Shown here one piece after another: positions 7,291 to 16,700 of a stretch of DNA of 21,025 bases. The notes beneath the pieces were generated by a model. That model worked only from the letters and a program-made list of their open reading frames with translations, did no database searches and was not told the origin of the DNA. Within the stretch, counting starts at the first letter, position 1, and each line of letters opens with the position of its first letter. Made by a program: the position numbers and the translations under genes. This DNA is from a virus. The stretch spans positions 1-21,025 of the IMG/VR virus record IMGVR_UViG_3300007541_000292; one strand, written 5' to 3'.

Positions 7291-8832
7291 ATGGCAGTTA
7301 AAAATTCAGAAAATTTTGCATCAACTAAAAACTTTAGTACCGTACAGACTGGTGACTTAATTAGCGCAGGTCCTTATGTTGCTATAGTGAAAAATAATAT
7401 AGATTACACTCGTAATGGCAGGTTAGAAGTTTACATACCAGCATTAGGTGCTATTGACCCTGATGATCCCAAAGGCTGGATAATTTGTCAGTATGCAAAT
7501 CCGTATATGGGTTTTACAAATCTGAATCAAGCGTCATCAGCGGAAGACTACGATGCAGTACAACAAAGTTATGGCATGTGGGCAGTGCCACCTGATATAG
7601 GAATACGTGTTTTAGTTGTATTTGCTGAGCATGATATTAACCAAGCATTTTGGCTAGGTACCGTACCTGAGCCACTTAAAAATCACATGGTCCCAAGTAT
7701 AGGATCAAGAGCATACGCAGATGCATCTGGATCTGCGGTAGATTTCAGTGCATTGGCCGATTATCAGAGCGAAATTTTAAAAAACGCAGTAATGGAGAGT
7801 CTGGAAAGTTATTTTGAAGAAAGCCAAGATACTACTGGTCTAAAGTTTCCTATGTCTGAGGTACAATTCAAAGCAAAAGACAAACAGGACATAGAAAACT
7901 TTTATAGTAAAGCTAGAGCAATACACGAGGATGTAGCCAAGCAATTTCTAATACAAGGACTAGACAGAGATAAAGACAGAGGTCCTATATCAAGTAGTGC
8001 GCAGAGAGAAACACCTAGCAATGTATTTGGTGTTATTACACCTGGCCGTTTAAGAAAAGACCTAGCCGCTGATTTAAATCTTATTAATAAGGCAAAGCAG
8101 GGAGAGTTAACCGAGGAAGATGTAAAAGAGTACATCAATAAAGGTGATAAAGGTAGAAGAGGAGGACACAGTCTTACAATGGATGATGGTGACATTGTAG
8201 GACAGAACAACTTAATTCGTCTTAGAACTGCACGTGGTCATCAGATTACAATGCATGACACTGAAGAGTTTATTCACATAACACATGCTAATGGATTAGC
8301 CTGGATAGAAATAGATTCTAGAGGACAGATATCTATCTTTAGTAATAACAGTCTTAATATTAGAACAGGATTAGATTTAAATTTACGTGCAGATAGAGAT
8401 ATTAATATAGAAGCAGAAGACACTATAAGGCTACGTGGCAAAAAGTTTATTAAAGCAGAAACTGATGACTTACGTATTAAAACATTTAAGGACACGAATT
8501 TAGAACATGGTGGAGACTTAACTATACTAGCAGACGGTGGTATAGCCCTAAATGCCGCTAACTCGTCTGGTTGGAATTCAGGCGGTACACTTAATCTACA
8601 GGCTCCTACAATTAATTTAAACAGTGGAGCTGGTCCTGATAGTCCTGAAGTTCCTGAGATAGAAAAAGAAAAATATACCGATGTTTTACAGGAAGGTTTT
8701 ATCTGGAAAGAAGAGGAAGAGCCCAGTATAGAAAGTATATTAGAATGGATACCAACACACGAGCCATATCCTAGAAGGATATTAGCAAAATCAGCACAGC
8801 AAATAGCTGAGTTTTACCAAGGATTACTCTAA
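7291..8832 (+). CDS. 5: gp5-like baseplate hub/spike protein lacking a lysozyme domain
   Basis: The 513-aa protein has an OB-fold-like N-terminus (about 20-135: PYVAIVKNNIDYTRNGRLEV, PPDIGIRVLVVFAEHD, QAFWLGTVPE), as in gp5/VgrG spikes. A charged helical segment follows (about 150-290). The C-terminal part (about 295-445) is a repetitive beta region (LNIRTGLDLNLRADRDINIE) matching the triple-stranded beta-helix of the needle. Family role: the trimer forms the membrane-piercing tip under the tube. The T4 lysozyme domain, expected between OB-fold and helix, is not visible: I see no ExxR/IGIGHL-type catalytic region. The last 65 residues are acidic, then IPTHEPYPRRI. The start is supported by AAGGA at 7278-7282. 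The stop overlaps the next ATG by one base. Confidence 0.85.
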   Translation: MAVKNSENFASTKNFSTVQTGDLISAGPYVAIVKNNIDYTRNGRLEVYIPALGAIDPDDPKGWIICQYANPYMGFTNLNQASSAEDYDAVQQSYGMWAVPPDIGIRVLVVFAEHDINQAFWLGTVPEPLKNHMVPSIGSRAYADASGSAVDFSALADYQSEILKNAVMESLESYFEESQDTTGLKFPMSEVQFKAKDKQDIENFYSKARAIHEDVAKQFLIQGLDRDKDRGPISSSAQRETPSNVFGVITPGRLRKDLAADLNLINKAKQGELTEEDVKEYINKGDKGRRGGHSLTMDDGDIVGQNNLIRLRTARGHQITMHDTEEFIHITHANGLAWIEIDSRGQISIFSNNSLNIRTGLDLNLRADRDINIEAEDTIRLRGKKFIKAETDDLRIKTFKDTNLEHGGDLTILADGGIALNAANSSGWNSGGTLNLQAPTINLNSGAGPDSPEVPEIEKEKYTDVLQEGFIWKEEEEPSIESILEWIPTHEPYPRRILAKSAQQIAEFYQGLL

Positions 8833-9977
8833 TGAATATTGAACAAGTTATTGGACAATTAAAAACTGGCGTCGTACAGGACGGTAACGAATTGAACAAA
8901 CTTATGGCGGGTACTAAAACTCCTGGTGAGGCTGTTAGCAAGTTGTCATCAGCTTTTCCTGGTAGCCAACAAGAAATTTTATCCGGATTTTCTAAGATAC
9001 CTGGTTCAGAAGGTTTCGCAGCCGGTGATGCATCTACTAGCATGGACTTTTTAAAAGGTAAAAGTAATGCGGCTTTGGCAGGGTTAAAGAATAAATTTAG
9101 TGGCGCACTAGAAGGTGCCAATCCTAAACTTAAAGAGCAGTTATCTGCTGAGAATGTTGAAAAAATGAAAGAGACGGCGGAAAAAATACTTAAGGATCCT
9201 GAGACTCAGAAAAAATTTAACCTAGGTTTAAGTAAAATAAAAAACTTCCAGGGCCTGAACAATCTTAAAAATAAATTGTCGTCTAAAGTTAAAGACTTCA
9301 ATGCATCTGCATTTGAAGATCCTAAATTCGACAAACTAAAGGATATGTTTTCTGAACAAGGTATAGACTTACCATTAGACGACGCCGCAACTAAAGCACA
9401 AATGGAAATAGACAAATTTAACCAGGCAGGCGGACTTCAGAGTGTAGGTGATTTAGGCGCAGAACAGATGAATGGGTTCACTACAGCAATGGGTCAAGCA
9501 CAAAGTAAATTTGGAGATGGCAGATACTTACAGGACTTAGGCGACAAGTTAGGCAAGTACCAAATGAATCCTGAAATGCTTGAATCAGCAGGTATGTTGC
9601 AAAAAGGTTTGGGAGACAAATTTAGATCAGGTGCACTAACAGGATCATCTATTCTTAACAATCCTAATAACTGGATGGGAGGCACAAAGCCTGGTAGTAA
9701 AGCCGCTTTCCTAGGTAATCCAAAAGCACAAGAAACAGGCTTTAGGTCAGCATGTAATGACTTTTTTGGAAAAATGAAGAAAAATGGCGGTATTAGTCCA
9801 ACAGACCCAGCCAAGTTTAAAGGCGCTATGATGGCGGTGTCTACACAACTTGGCCCGGTGGGGGCAAAAAATTGGAGACAGGGAACTGGAAATTTAAACG
9901 CATCCCTGACAGCCTACGCAGATAACTTAGCCAAGCATGGAGCTCATGGGGTAAGTGTTTTAGGAGTTAGAAAATGA
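8832..9977 (+). CDS. unrecognised 381-aa protein between gp5 and gp25
   Basis: I do not recognise this protein. It has no signal peptide or clear membrane segment. Residues about 100-175 are Lys-rich and helical (SAENVEKMKETAEKILKD), and the rest is Gly/Ala/Met-rich with many short amphipathic helices and Phe-Gly turns. The C-terminus (NGGISPTDPAKFKGAMMAV, then KNWRQGTGNLNASLTAYADN) looks compact and may be the folded domain. It is translationally coupled on both sides: TAATG overlap with gp5 and ATGA overlap with gp25, with AAGGA at 8819-8823. Its place inside the hub/wedge operon suggests a virion or baseplate assembly protein. It could replace a T4 hub component (for example gp26, gp28 or gp29-type roles), but nothing in the sequence decides this. 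Confidence 0.85.
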   Translation: MNIEQVIGQLKTGVVQDGNELNKLMAGTKTPGEAVSKLSSAFPGSQQEILSGFSKIPGSEGFAAGDASTSMDFLKGKSNAALAGLKNKFSGALEGANPKLKEQLSAENVEKMKETAEKILKDPETQKKFNLGLSKIKNFQGLNNLKNKLSSKVKDFNASAFEDPKFDKLKDMFSEQGIDLPLDDAATKAQMEIDKFNQAGGLQSVGDLGAEQMNGFTTAMGQAQSKFGDGRYLQDLGDKLGKYQMNPEMLESAGMLQKGLGDKFRSGALTGSSILNNPNNWMGGTKPGSKAAFLGNPKAQETGFRSACNDFFGKMKKNGGISPTDPAKFKGAMMAVSTQLGPVGAKNWRQGTGNLNASLTAYADNLAKHGAHGVSVLGVRK

Positions 9978-10348
9978 TAAAATATAAAGGGTTCAGTACA
10001 GTTAACAATACACGAAAAACTAAACTAACTGATTTTGAATTAGCCAAACAGGATTTAATTAATCACTTCCACATTCGTAAAGGTGAAAAACTTCACAATC
10101 CTAATTTTGGAAGTAATCTTTGGTCCGTTGTATTCGATCCATTAACCACATCATCTAAACAGGCAATCATAGACGACATTAAAGCAGTGGTCAGTTACGA
10201 TCCTAGAATTAACGTAGTTAATGTTAACGTTGTAGAATATGACCAAGGCATACAGGTAGAACTTGATCTTGAATACATTGATAGTGATCAAACAGATACT
10301 TTAAGGATGATGTTTGACCAGTCTGATCAAAGTTTAACAGCATTATAA
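9974..10348 (+). CDS. 25: gp25-like baseplate wedge protein
   Basis: The 124-aa product is close to T4 gp25 in size (132 aa) and carries the family features: LAKQDLINHFHIRKGEKLHN followed by PNFGSNLW, then VVFDPLT and the SYDPRINV segment before the closing beta-strands (VELDLEYID). The gp25/GPW family corresponds to TssE of type VI secretion and helps initiate the sheath and stabilise the inner wedge ring with gp6 and gp53. The start is set by AGGAG at 9962-9966 and by ATGA overlap with the upstream gene. The gap to gp6 (43 nt) holds a putative late promoter. Confidence 0.93.
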   Translation: MIKYKGFSTVNNTRKTKLTDFELAKQDLINHFHIRKGEKLHNPNFGSNLWSVVFDPLTTSSKQAIIDDIKAVVSYDPRINVVNVNVVEYDQGIQVELDLEYIDSDQTDTLRMMFDQSDQSLTAL

Positions 10349-10365
10349 CAGTACATTTTAGGTAA

Positions 10366-10380
10366 AATAAATACTAAAAG
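10366..10380 (+). promoter_or_regulatory. putative T4-type late promoter before gp6
   Basis: AATAAATACTAAAAG is an exact copy of the block at 3098-3112, with core AATAAATA (7/8 to TATAAATA). It ends 11 nt before the gp6 ATG. A start site 5-7 nt after the core would fall at about 10379-10381, on top of the AAAAGG that would serve as the gp6 ribosome site, so the transcript would be almost leaderless. Confidence 0.6.
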
Positions 10381-10391
10381 GTTAACAAAAT

Positions 10392-13300
10392 ATGGCAATT
10401 AATGAACGACAAACAGGACTTTTAGCCGCAGAAGATTGGCAAAAAGTCTATCAGAGTTTTAGGGAGGCAGACTTCCAGAGTTATGACTTTGCGACTCTTC
10501 GCAAGGCCATGATAGACTATCTGCAACTCTACTATCCTGAAGACTTCAATGACTTCATTGAGTCCAGCGAGTATATTGCCTTAATAGATTTAATAGCTTT
10601 CATGGGTCAGAGTTTAGCATTTAGAGCAGACTTAAACACCCGTGAAAACTTTATTGATACAGCTGAGCGTAGAGATAGTATACTACGTCTAGCACGTTTA
10701 GTAAGTTATAATCCCAAAAGAAATATACCAGCATCAGGATTTTTAAAATTTAATAGTGTATCTACTACAGAAACATTGACTGACAGTGCAGGCAAAAATA
10801 TTACAAACATCAATATTAATTGGAACGATATCACTAACCCAGACTGGTTAGAGCAATGGAATACAGTACTTAACTCAGCAATGGTTTCCGGACAAAAAGT
10901 TGGGAAGCCTGCAAATAGTCAAACGTTAGATAGTGTGAGACATGATGAGTATGCTTTTAGTATTAACAATACAGTTGCACCGGTATTCCCGTTTAGTAAA
11001 AGTATTGACGGAACATCAACTAATTTTGAATTAGTTAGTGCAAGTACATTAGGACAACAATATGTTTATGAACAAAATGTAGGCCCTGACGGTACTTTTC
11101 AGATAATTTATAAAAATGACAATTTAGGCAACTCAAGTAATAATACAGGATACTTCTTTTACTTTAAGCAGGGTGCATTAAGTAGCATCGATCTTAACTT
11201 CGACGAAAGTTTAAGTAATCGTGTTGCAAGTATTAACCTAAACAATATTAACAACAATGATGTTTGGTTGTATAGTTTAGATGACAACGATGACATCAGT
11301 GATCTTTGGACTAAGGTCCCTAGTGTTGCTCAAACCAATATCATATATAATTCAGATGACACGCAAAGTCGTCTAGCATACCAGGTAACATCCCGACTAA
11401 ACGATCAGATTAACTTAGTGTTTGGTGATGGTGCATTTGCAGACATCCCTAAAGGAAGATTTAGACTATTTTATAGACAAAGTAACGGACTGACCTATCA
11501 GATTACTCCAGCTGATATGCAAGAAATTTCCTTCAGTGTTCCCTATGTAAGCAAGAGAGGTAGACAGGAAACACTTACTATTGTTGCAAGTTTAGAGTAC
11601 ACAGTCACTAACGCAAGTGCAAGAGAAACGTCAGACCAAATTAGGTTAAAAGCGCCACAACAATACTATACACAAAACCGTATGGTTAATGGTGAAGATT
11701 ATAATATTTTCCCATTTACAAACTTCAGCGACCTAGTTAAGGTCAAAGCAGTTAATAGAACAGCCTCAGGTGTTAGCAGATTTTTAGATGTATCAGATAC
11801 CTCAGGACGTTACAGTAGTACAAATATATTCTGTCAAGATGGTATGCTATATCGCAGAGACAACGATAAAACATTTACATTCGACTTTGTTACTAGTGCG
11901 GATATATTGAATGCGATTAACACACAAGTAAAGCCAGCATTGGCTGAACGAGAAACATTGCATTTTTATTATGCAAACTTTAATAGATATACTTTTCCAA
12001 GTTTATACTGGAATCAAAGCTCAGTAGCAACTAATGTGTGTACTGGGTATTTTGTTAACGCAGATGACGATCCACAAAATATAGGTAGTTACGTAGGTGA
12101 TAACAGAAAATATCTGACTGAAAATAGTTTAATTAAATTTGATGCACCAAGCGGCAAATATTTTACAGCGGATAATCTAATTAAAACAGGTTCACCTGCA
12201 TTGCCTGGTGATCGCTCTACTATCTGGGCAACTATTAATGATGTTGTTACTGATGGTACTAACGGTGGTTTAGGTAATTTAGATAACGGCAACGGTCCTG
12301 TAACGTTAAATGAAATAGTTCCTACAGGTGCCGAGATGGCACAGATTATTCCTACATATAACAACACTCCTAGTAGTACAATAGAGAATACTATTATAGA
12401 ACTACTAAGAGTATATGATGAATTCGGTTTAGGGTACGACCAAACATTAAGAACTTGGTATGTGATTGCCGAAGCAGATTTAGATCTATCAAGTGATTTT
12501 AGTTTAGCTTATGCTAAGAATACAACTAGCGCAAACTTAGATGCAAGTTGGGTTATGCATTTTAAAGCAACTAATCAAGTTTATACAGTTACATATCGAA
12601 GTTTAGAATACATTTACGAGTCTGAAGGCGAAACTAACTTTTATCTAGACGAAACTGTTAAAATTTACGATGCAACAATAGGTGGTATCGTAAGAGATAA
12701 TATCAAGATTTTACGAACTAATACGAAACCTGATAGTTCTGATCCTCTAGCAATAGACTATAACTTACAAGTTTACAAGAATGTTGTAGAGAGTGACGGG
12801 TATATTAATAATAAGCGTTTGCGAGTTAGTTTTACTGATAGAGACGATGACGGAATCGCTGACGATCCTGACTTCTTTGTTAGCTACGTTGATCCAGATA
12901 CTAATCCTAACAACAAACGTGTTTATTTTAAACCAACGACAGATCAATATAGTTTTAATGACACCGAACCGTTACCTGCTGGACAAGTGAACTATTCATT
13001 TGCTAACATAGATGAAATAGAAGCCAACAAGAACGATTACCCAGACGGAAAAATATTCTTTACAACATCTACAAAGTTGTTTTACCAGCTTTCTGTTGTT
13101 AATAACGTTAAAGTAGTTAGTCCTATCTCAGGTTATCAATATTATACAGGAAGGCAGGGTATATACTTCCAGTACAGACACAATGCACCAGGTTACAAGC
13201 GTATAGATCCTAGTCCAAGTAATATAGTTGACTTATTCTTGTTGACTAATGAATACAATGATGATTACAGGTTATGGGCATACGACACAACAGGTAAAAT

Positions 13301-13769
13301 TACCCAACCACTAAGACCAACTAGTGAAGATCTAAGATTAAACTATGCAAGTTTAGAAAACTATAAGAGCATAAGTGACACATTAATTTATAATAGTGCA
13401 AAATTTAAGCCTTTATTTGGAATTAAGGCTGAGAACGGTTTAAGAGCAACCTTTAAGGTTGTTAAAAATCCAAATATTAATATCAGTGATAGTGAGATAA
13501 GAGTACGAGTAGTATCTGCTCTAAACACATATTTTGAATTAGAAAACTGGGATTTCGGTGAGACTTTCTACTTCAGTGAGCTAAGTGCTTATTTGCATGC
13601 AGAACTAGTCCCCTATGTAGCAAGTATTGTTATCGTTCCTGATAATTCTACATACGGTAATCTACAGCAAATTACCTGTGAAGCAGATGAGATTTTTATT
13701 AGTGTGGCAACTGTTGATCAAGTAGCAGTTGTACCAAGTTTAACAGCATCAAACTTAAAGTTAGGTTAA
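10392..13769 (+). CDS. 6: gp6-like baseplate wedge protein, greatly enlarged
   Basis: The 1125-aa protein has both ends of gp6 but is far longer than T4 gp6 (660 aa). N-terminal residues about 20-115 (LRKAMIDYLQLYYPEDFNDF, LIAFMGQSLAFRADLNTREN) are typical of gp6. LVFGDGAFADIPKGRFRLFY (GDG at 345-347) and VNGEDYN (432-438) mark the baseplate-J-like core. The C-terminal part (about 1030-1100: NTYFELENWDFGETFYFSEL) again matches the family. The extra sequence lies mainly between about 460 and 1020 and includes DRDDDGIADDPD at 816-827, an EF-hand/dockerin-like calcium loop. In T4, gp6 dimers link wedges into the inner ring with gp25 and gp53. AAAAGG at 10376-10381 precedes the ATG. The next ORF starts after 3 nt. 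Confidence 0.88.
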   Translation: MAINERQTGLLAAEDWQKVYQSFREADFQSYDFATLRKAMIDYLQLYYPEDFNDFIESSEYIALIDLIAFMGQSLAFRADLNTRENFIDTAERRDSILRLARLVSYNPKRNIPASGFLKFNSVSTTETLTDSAGKNITNININWNDITNPDWLEQWNTVLNSAMVSGQKVGKPANSQTLDSVRHDEYAFSINNTVAPVFPFSKSIDGTSTNFELVSASTLGQQYVYEQNVGPDGTFQIIYKNDNLGNSSNNTGYFFYFKQGALSSIDLNFDESLSNRVASINLNNINNNDVWLYSLDDNDDISDLWTKVPSVAQTNIIYNSDDTQSRLAYQVTSRLNDQINLVFGDGAFADIPKGRFRLFYRQSNGLTYQITPADMQEISFSVPYVSKRGRQETLTIVASLEYTVTNASARETSDQIRLKAPQQYYTQNRMVNGEDYNIFPFTNFSDLVKVKAVNRTASGVSRFLDVSDTSGRYSSTNIFCQDGMLYRRDNDKTFTFDFVTSADILNAINTQVKPALAERETLHFYYANFNRYTFPSLYWNQSSVATNVCTGYFVNADDDPQNIGSYVGDNRKYLTENSLIKFDAPSGKYFTADNLIKTGSPALPGDRSTIWATINDVVTDGTNGGLGNLDNGNGPVTLNEIVPTGAEMAQIIPTYNNTPSSTIENTIIELLRVYDEFGLGYDQTLRTWYVIAEADLDLSSDFSLAYAKNTTSANLDASWVMHFKATNQVYTVTYRSLEYIYESEGETNFYLDETVKIYDATIGGIVRDNIKILRTNTKPDSSDPLAIDYNLQVYKNVVESDGYINNKRLRVSFTDRDDDGIADDPDFFVSYVDPDTNPNNKRVYFKPTTDQYSFNDTEPLPAGQVNYSFANIDEIEANKNDYPDGKIFFTTSTKLFYQLSVVNNVKVVSPISGYQYYTGRQGIYFQYRHNAPGYKRIDPSPSNIVDLFLLTNEYNDDYRLWAYDTTGKITQPLRPTSEDLRLNYASLENYKSISDTLIYNSAKFKPLFGIKAENGLRATFKVVKNPNINISDSEIRVRVVSALNTYFELENWDFGETFYFSELSAYLHAELVPYVASIVIVPDNSTYGNLQQITCEADEIFISVATVDQVAVVPSLTASNLKLG

Positions 13770-13772
13770 TAA

Positions 13773-16700
13773 ATGGCAGTTAGAACATTAGATTTTTTAC
13801 CAACAGTATTCAGGACGCCGTCTAATCAGAAGTTTTTAAATGCAACATTAGAACAGGCAACAACTGAACTAGAGCTTAAACGACTAAATGGATACATTGG
13901 TCGTAAGTTTACTCCTACCTTTAGAAAAACAGACAATTACCTAACAGAAAATACTGACGATAGGACTGATTACCAACTAGAACCTAGTACAGTAGTAAAA
14001 AATGATGCGGGTACTATTACTTTTGCTAATACATATACAGATTTATTGAATAGTTTAGAGTACCACGGTGGTATTACTTATGATCATGACAGATTATTTT
14101 CTGCTGAAGCATATACGTTTACAGGTGAGATAGACTTAGACAAGTTTGTTAACTTTGCGCAGTACTACTGGTTGCCTAGTGGTCCCGACGCAGTAGACAT
14201 TATTACTAGTCCAGTTGCATCCAGTGAAGCATACAGAGTAACTAGAAATACAACAAAGAGTGAATATGCTTTTGCTGATTCAGGCGATAATATTAACAGC
14301 ATAGGATTAGAAGGCAACCCTACTATATACCTAGCACGTGGCGGCAGTTATACTTTTACAGTCAATCAAGGACCTAATAGTTTTTGGATACAGACAGAAC
14401 TTGGTACGTCAGGGGTAAGACTTAACCAACAAAATATTAGTAGTAGAGAAATACTTGGGGTAACAAATAATGGCATAGACACAGGTCAAGTCACATTTAA
14501 TGTACCTCTTAAGACAGCACAAAACTTTTACATAAACATGTTTAAGGTTGCTGATGTAGACCTTTGCAGTGATTTAGATTTTAATCAGATTAATAATCAG
14601 TTATTAAGCACGGTATTAGAAAAATATGGTGGCATTGACGGTCAACGAAATTTACTAGATAAAACAGTTATATTTCCTAGCTTAGATGGTTGGTTGTTTG
14701 GTGGTGTGTTTGACCAAGATGGTGCGAACTACGATTCTGAAACATATGATGAAGGTTACGAACCAACAGATCCTGTAAAATGGGGTATATGGCGTATAGC
14801 ACTTAAAGGTAATCCAGAGGATCCTCTCATAACATTGGAGCCTGTTAGAACAATACCTACTAATAACAAAGTTTTAATTTTAGAAGGAAAAGAAAAAGGT
14901 AACAAGGAGTTCTATAAAGCAGGATCCGGCTACCTACAAGAAATACCTATTATAACTGCTATAATGGATACACTATATTATCAAGATGGTAGTGATGGTG
15001 CTAGGTACGGTATTATTAAACTTGTAGAACCAGAAAGCACAGAAAGTATTAATGTAAACACTGACATAATAGGTAAAACTAATTATACATCCCCCACCGG
15101 TGTCAAGTTCAGTAATGGACTAAAAGTTAAGTTTGACGCAGGGGTCTTGCCTGTAGAATATGCTAACAACAGTTATTACGTAGAAGGAGTAGGAACAGCC
15201 ATTACATTAACTGATGTAACTAGTCTGGTAACACCTGAACCTTTTAGTGAGGACGAATCATTGGGATTCGATCTAGACTTATACGATAGTCAAGGATACG
15301 AATCAAGTGCTAATGCGCCTATTAATCCAGATTATCTGGTTAGTAAAAGAAGTAGCCTAGATGGAAATGCGTGGGCACGTACTAATAGGTGGTTTCACAT
15401 TGACGTAATTAATGCTACTTCTCAGTATAATAATTATACTCCAGTTATTGACCAATCAAAACGTGGCAAAAGACCTATTATAGAATTTAATCCTAATTTA
15501 CAACTCTTTAACTATGGCAAAACTGCTAAAAAGCCTATTGACATTCTAGATGATACCACTTTAGATGCTTTCACTAATGCAGAGGGTTACTCAACTTATA
15601 CATCTGATGGGATAGTATTAGCTAACGGTCAAAGAATAATTTTTACGGCTGACAGAGACGACCTAGTTAGAAATAGAATTTATTCAGTTCAAATTATAGA
15701 CCCTCAGGACGATGGAACTTTCCAGGTACACTTTGAACCTGAAGACACAAATATACAAAAATATGATACTGTAGTGGTAAAATCAGGAGCGACTAATCAG
15801 GGCAAACAATACTGGTTTGATGGTAGTGATTGGATACAGTGTCAGCAAAAAACAAGTTTAAATCAATCACCACTATTTGATGTTTTTAACAAAAGCGGTG
15901 TAAGCCTTAGTGATTCTACTGTTTTCCCAGGCACAACATTTAAAGGCACAAAACTTTTTAGTTATAGACCTAATAATACCGGTACTGTTGATACTATACT
16001 AGGCATAGGCCTTAGTTATAGAAATTTTCAAAGTGTAGGAGATATATTATTTGATTTTAATTTAACATCAGATACATTTAGAACAACTGCTAAAAATGTT
16101 AACTATGTAAACCAAGGGTTACTTCATGTAAACTCTGATAACACAAACTTTACATTGGCAAACGGGTGGCAGAGGACAAACACTGACACTAGACAATTTC
16201 AGGTATTTTCCTATGAATATACCGGAAGCAACCGATTTTTGTATGATGCACAAGAAATATCTAACTTGCCTAGAAAAACATTAAAAGTTTATGTAGGCAG
16301 TGTTCTATTACAGGCATCGCAGTACTCTAAGGTTACAATAAACAATAAACAGTATATTGAGATAGAGTCATCTGTTGATTTAACAGATAAGAATATTACT
16401 ATTCTGTCTCTAAGTAATGATACACTTGACAATACATATTACCAAATACCTGTTAACTTAGACAATAATAGCCTAAATCAAAACTTTAATAGGGTAACAT
16501 TAGGACAGTTGCGAAACCACTTCGCAACATCCTTTGAAAATACTGTAGGGACGGAAGGTATCTTTCCTGGTGGTAATAATAGTAGAGACATAAGAGTAGA
16601 TAGAAGCCAAGGCGGAATTTTGCAACATACTGCAGGCATACCATATGCCATGTTGTTTGCAGGTGATGATCAGACAAACTTTTTTGACAGTTTAGATTAT

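Noticed and set aside
8771-9121. Minus-strand ORF of 116 codons across the gp5/381-aa junction
   Set aside because: Antisense to two coupled plus-strand genes, no ribosome site, composition typical of a shadow frame.
12837-12872. Asp-rich stretch in gp6 as simple low-complexity acid run
   Set aside because: Spacing of Asp and the central Gly fit a calcium loop better than a random acidic run, so I kept it as a finding.
12793-12990. Plus-strand 65-codon ORF within gp6
   Set aside because: Lies in another frame of gp6; its Leu/Ile/Thr-rich product has no motif, and gp6 continues intact through it.
13761-13775. TTAATAAATG before the giant ORF as a third late promoter
   Set aside because: The core would include the start codon, the flanking CTAAAAG block is absent, and the gene is only 3 nt from gp6, so read-through is simpler.
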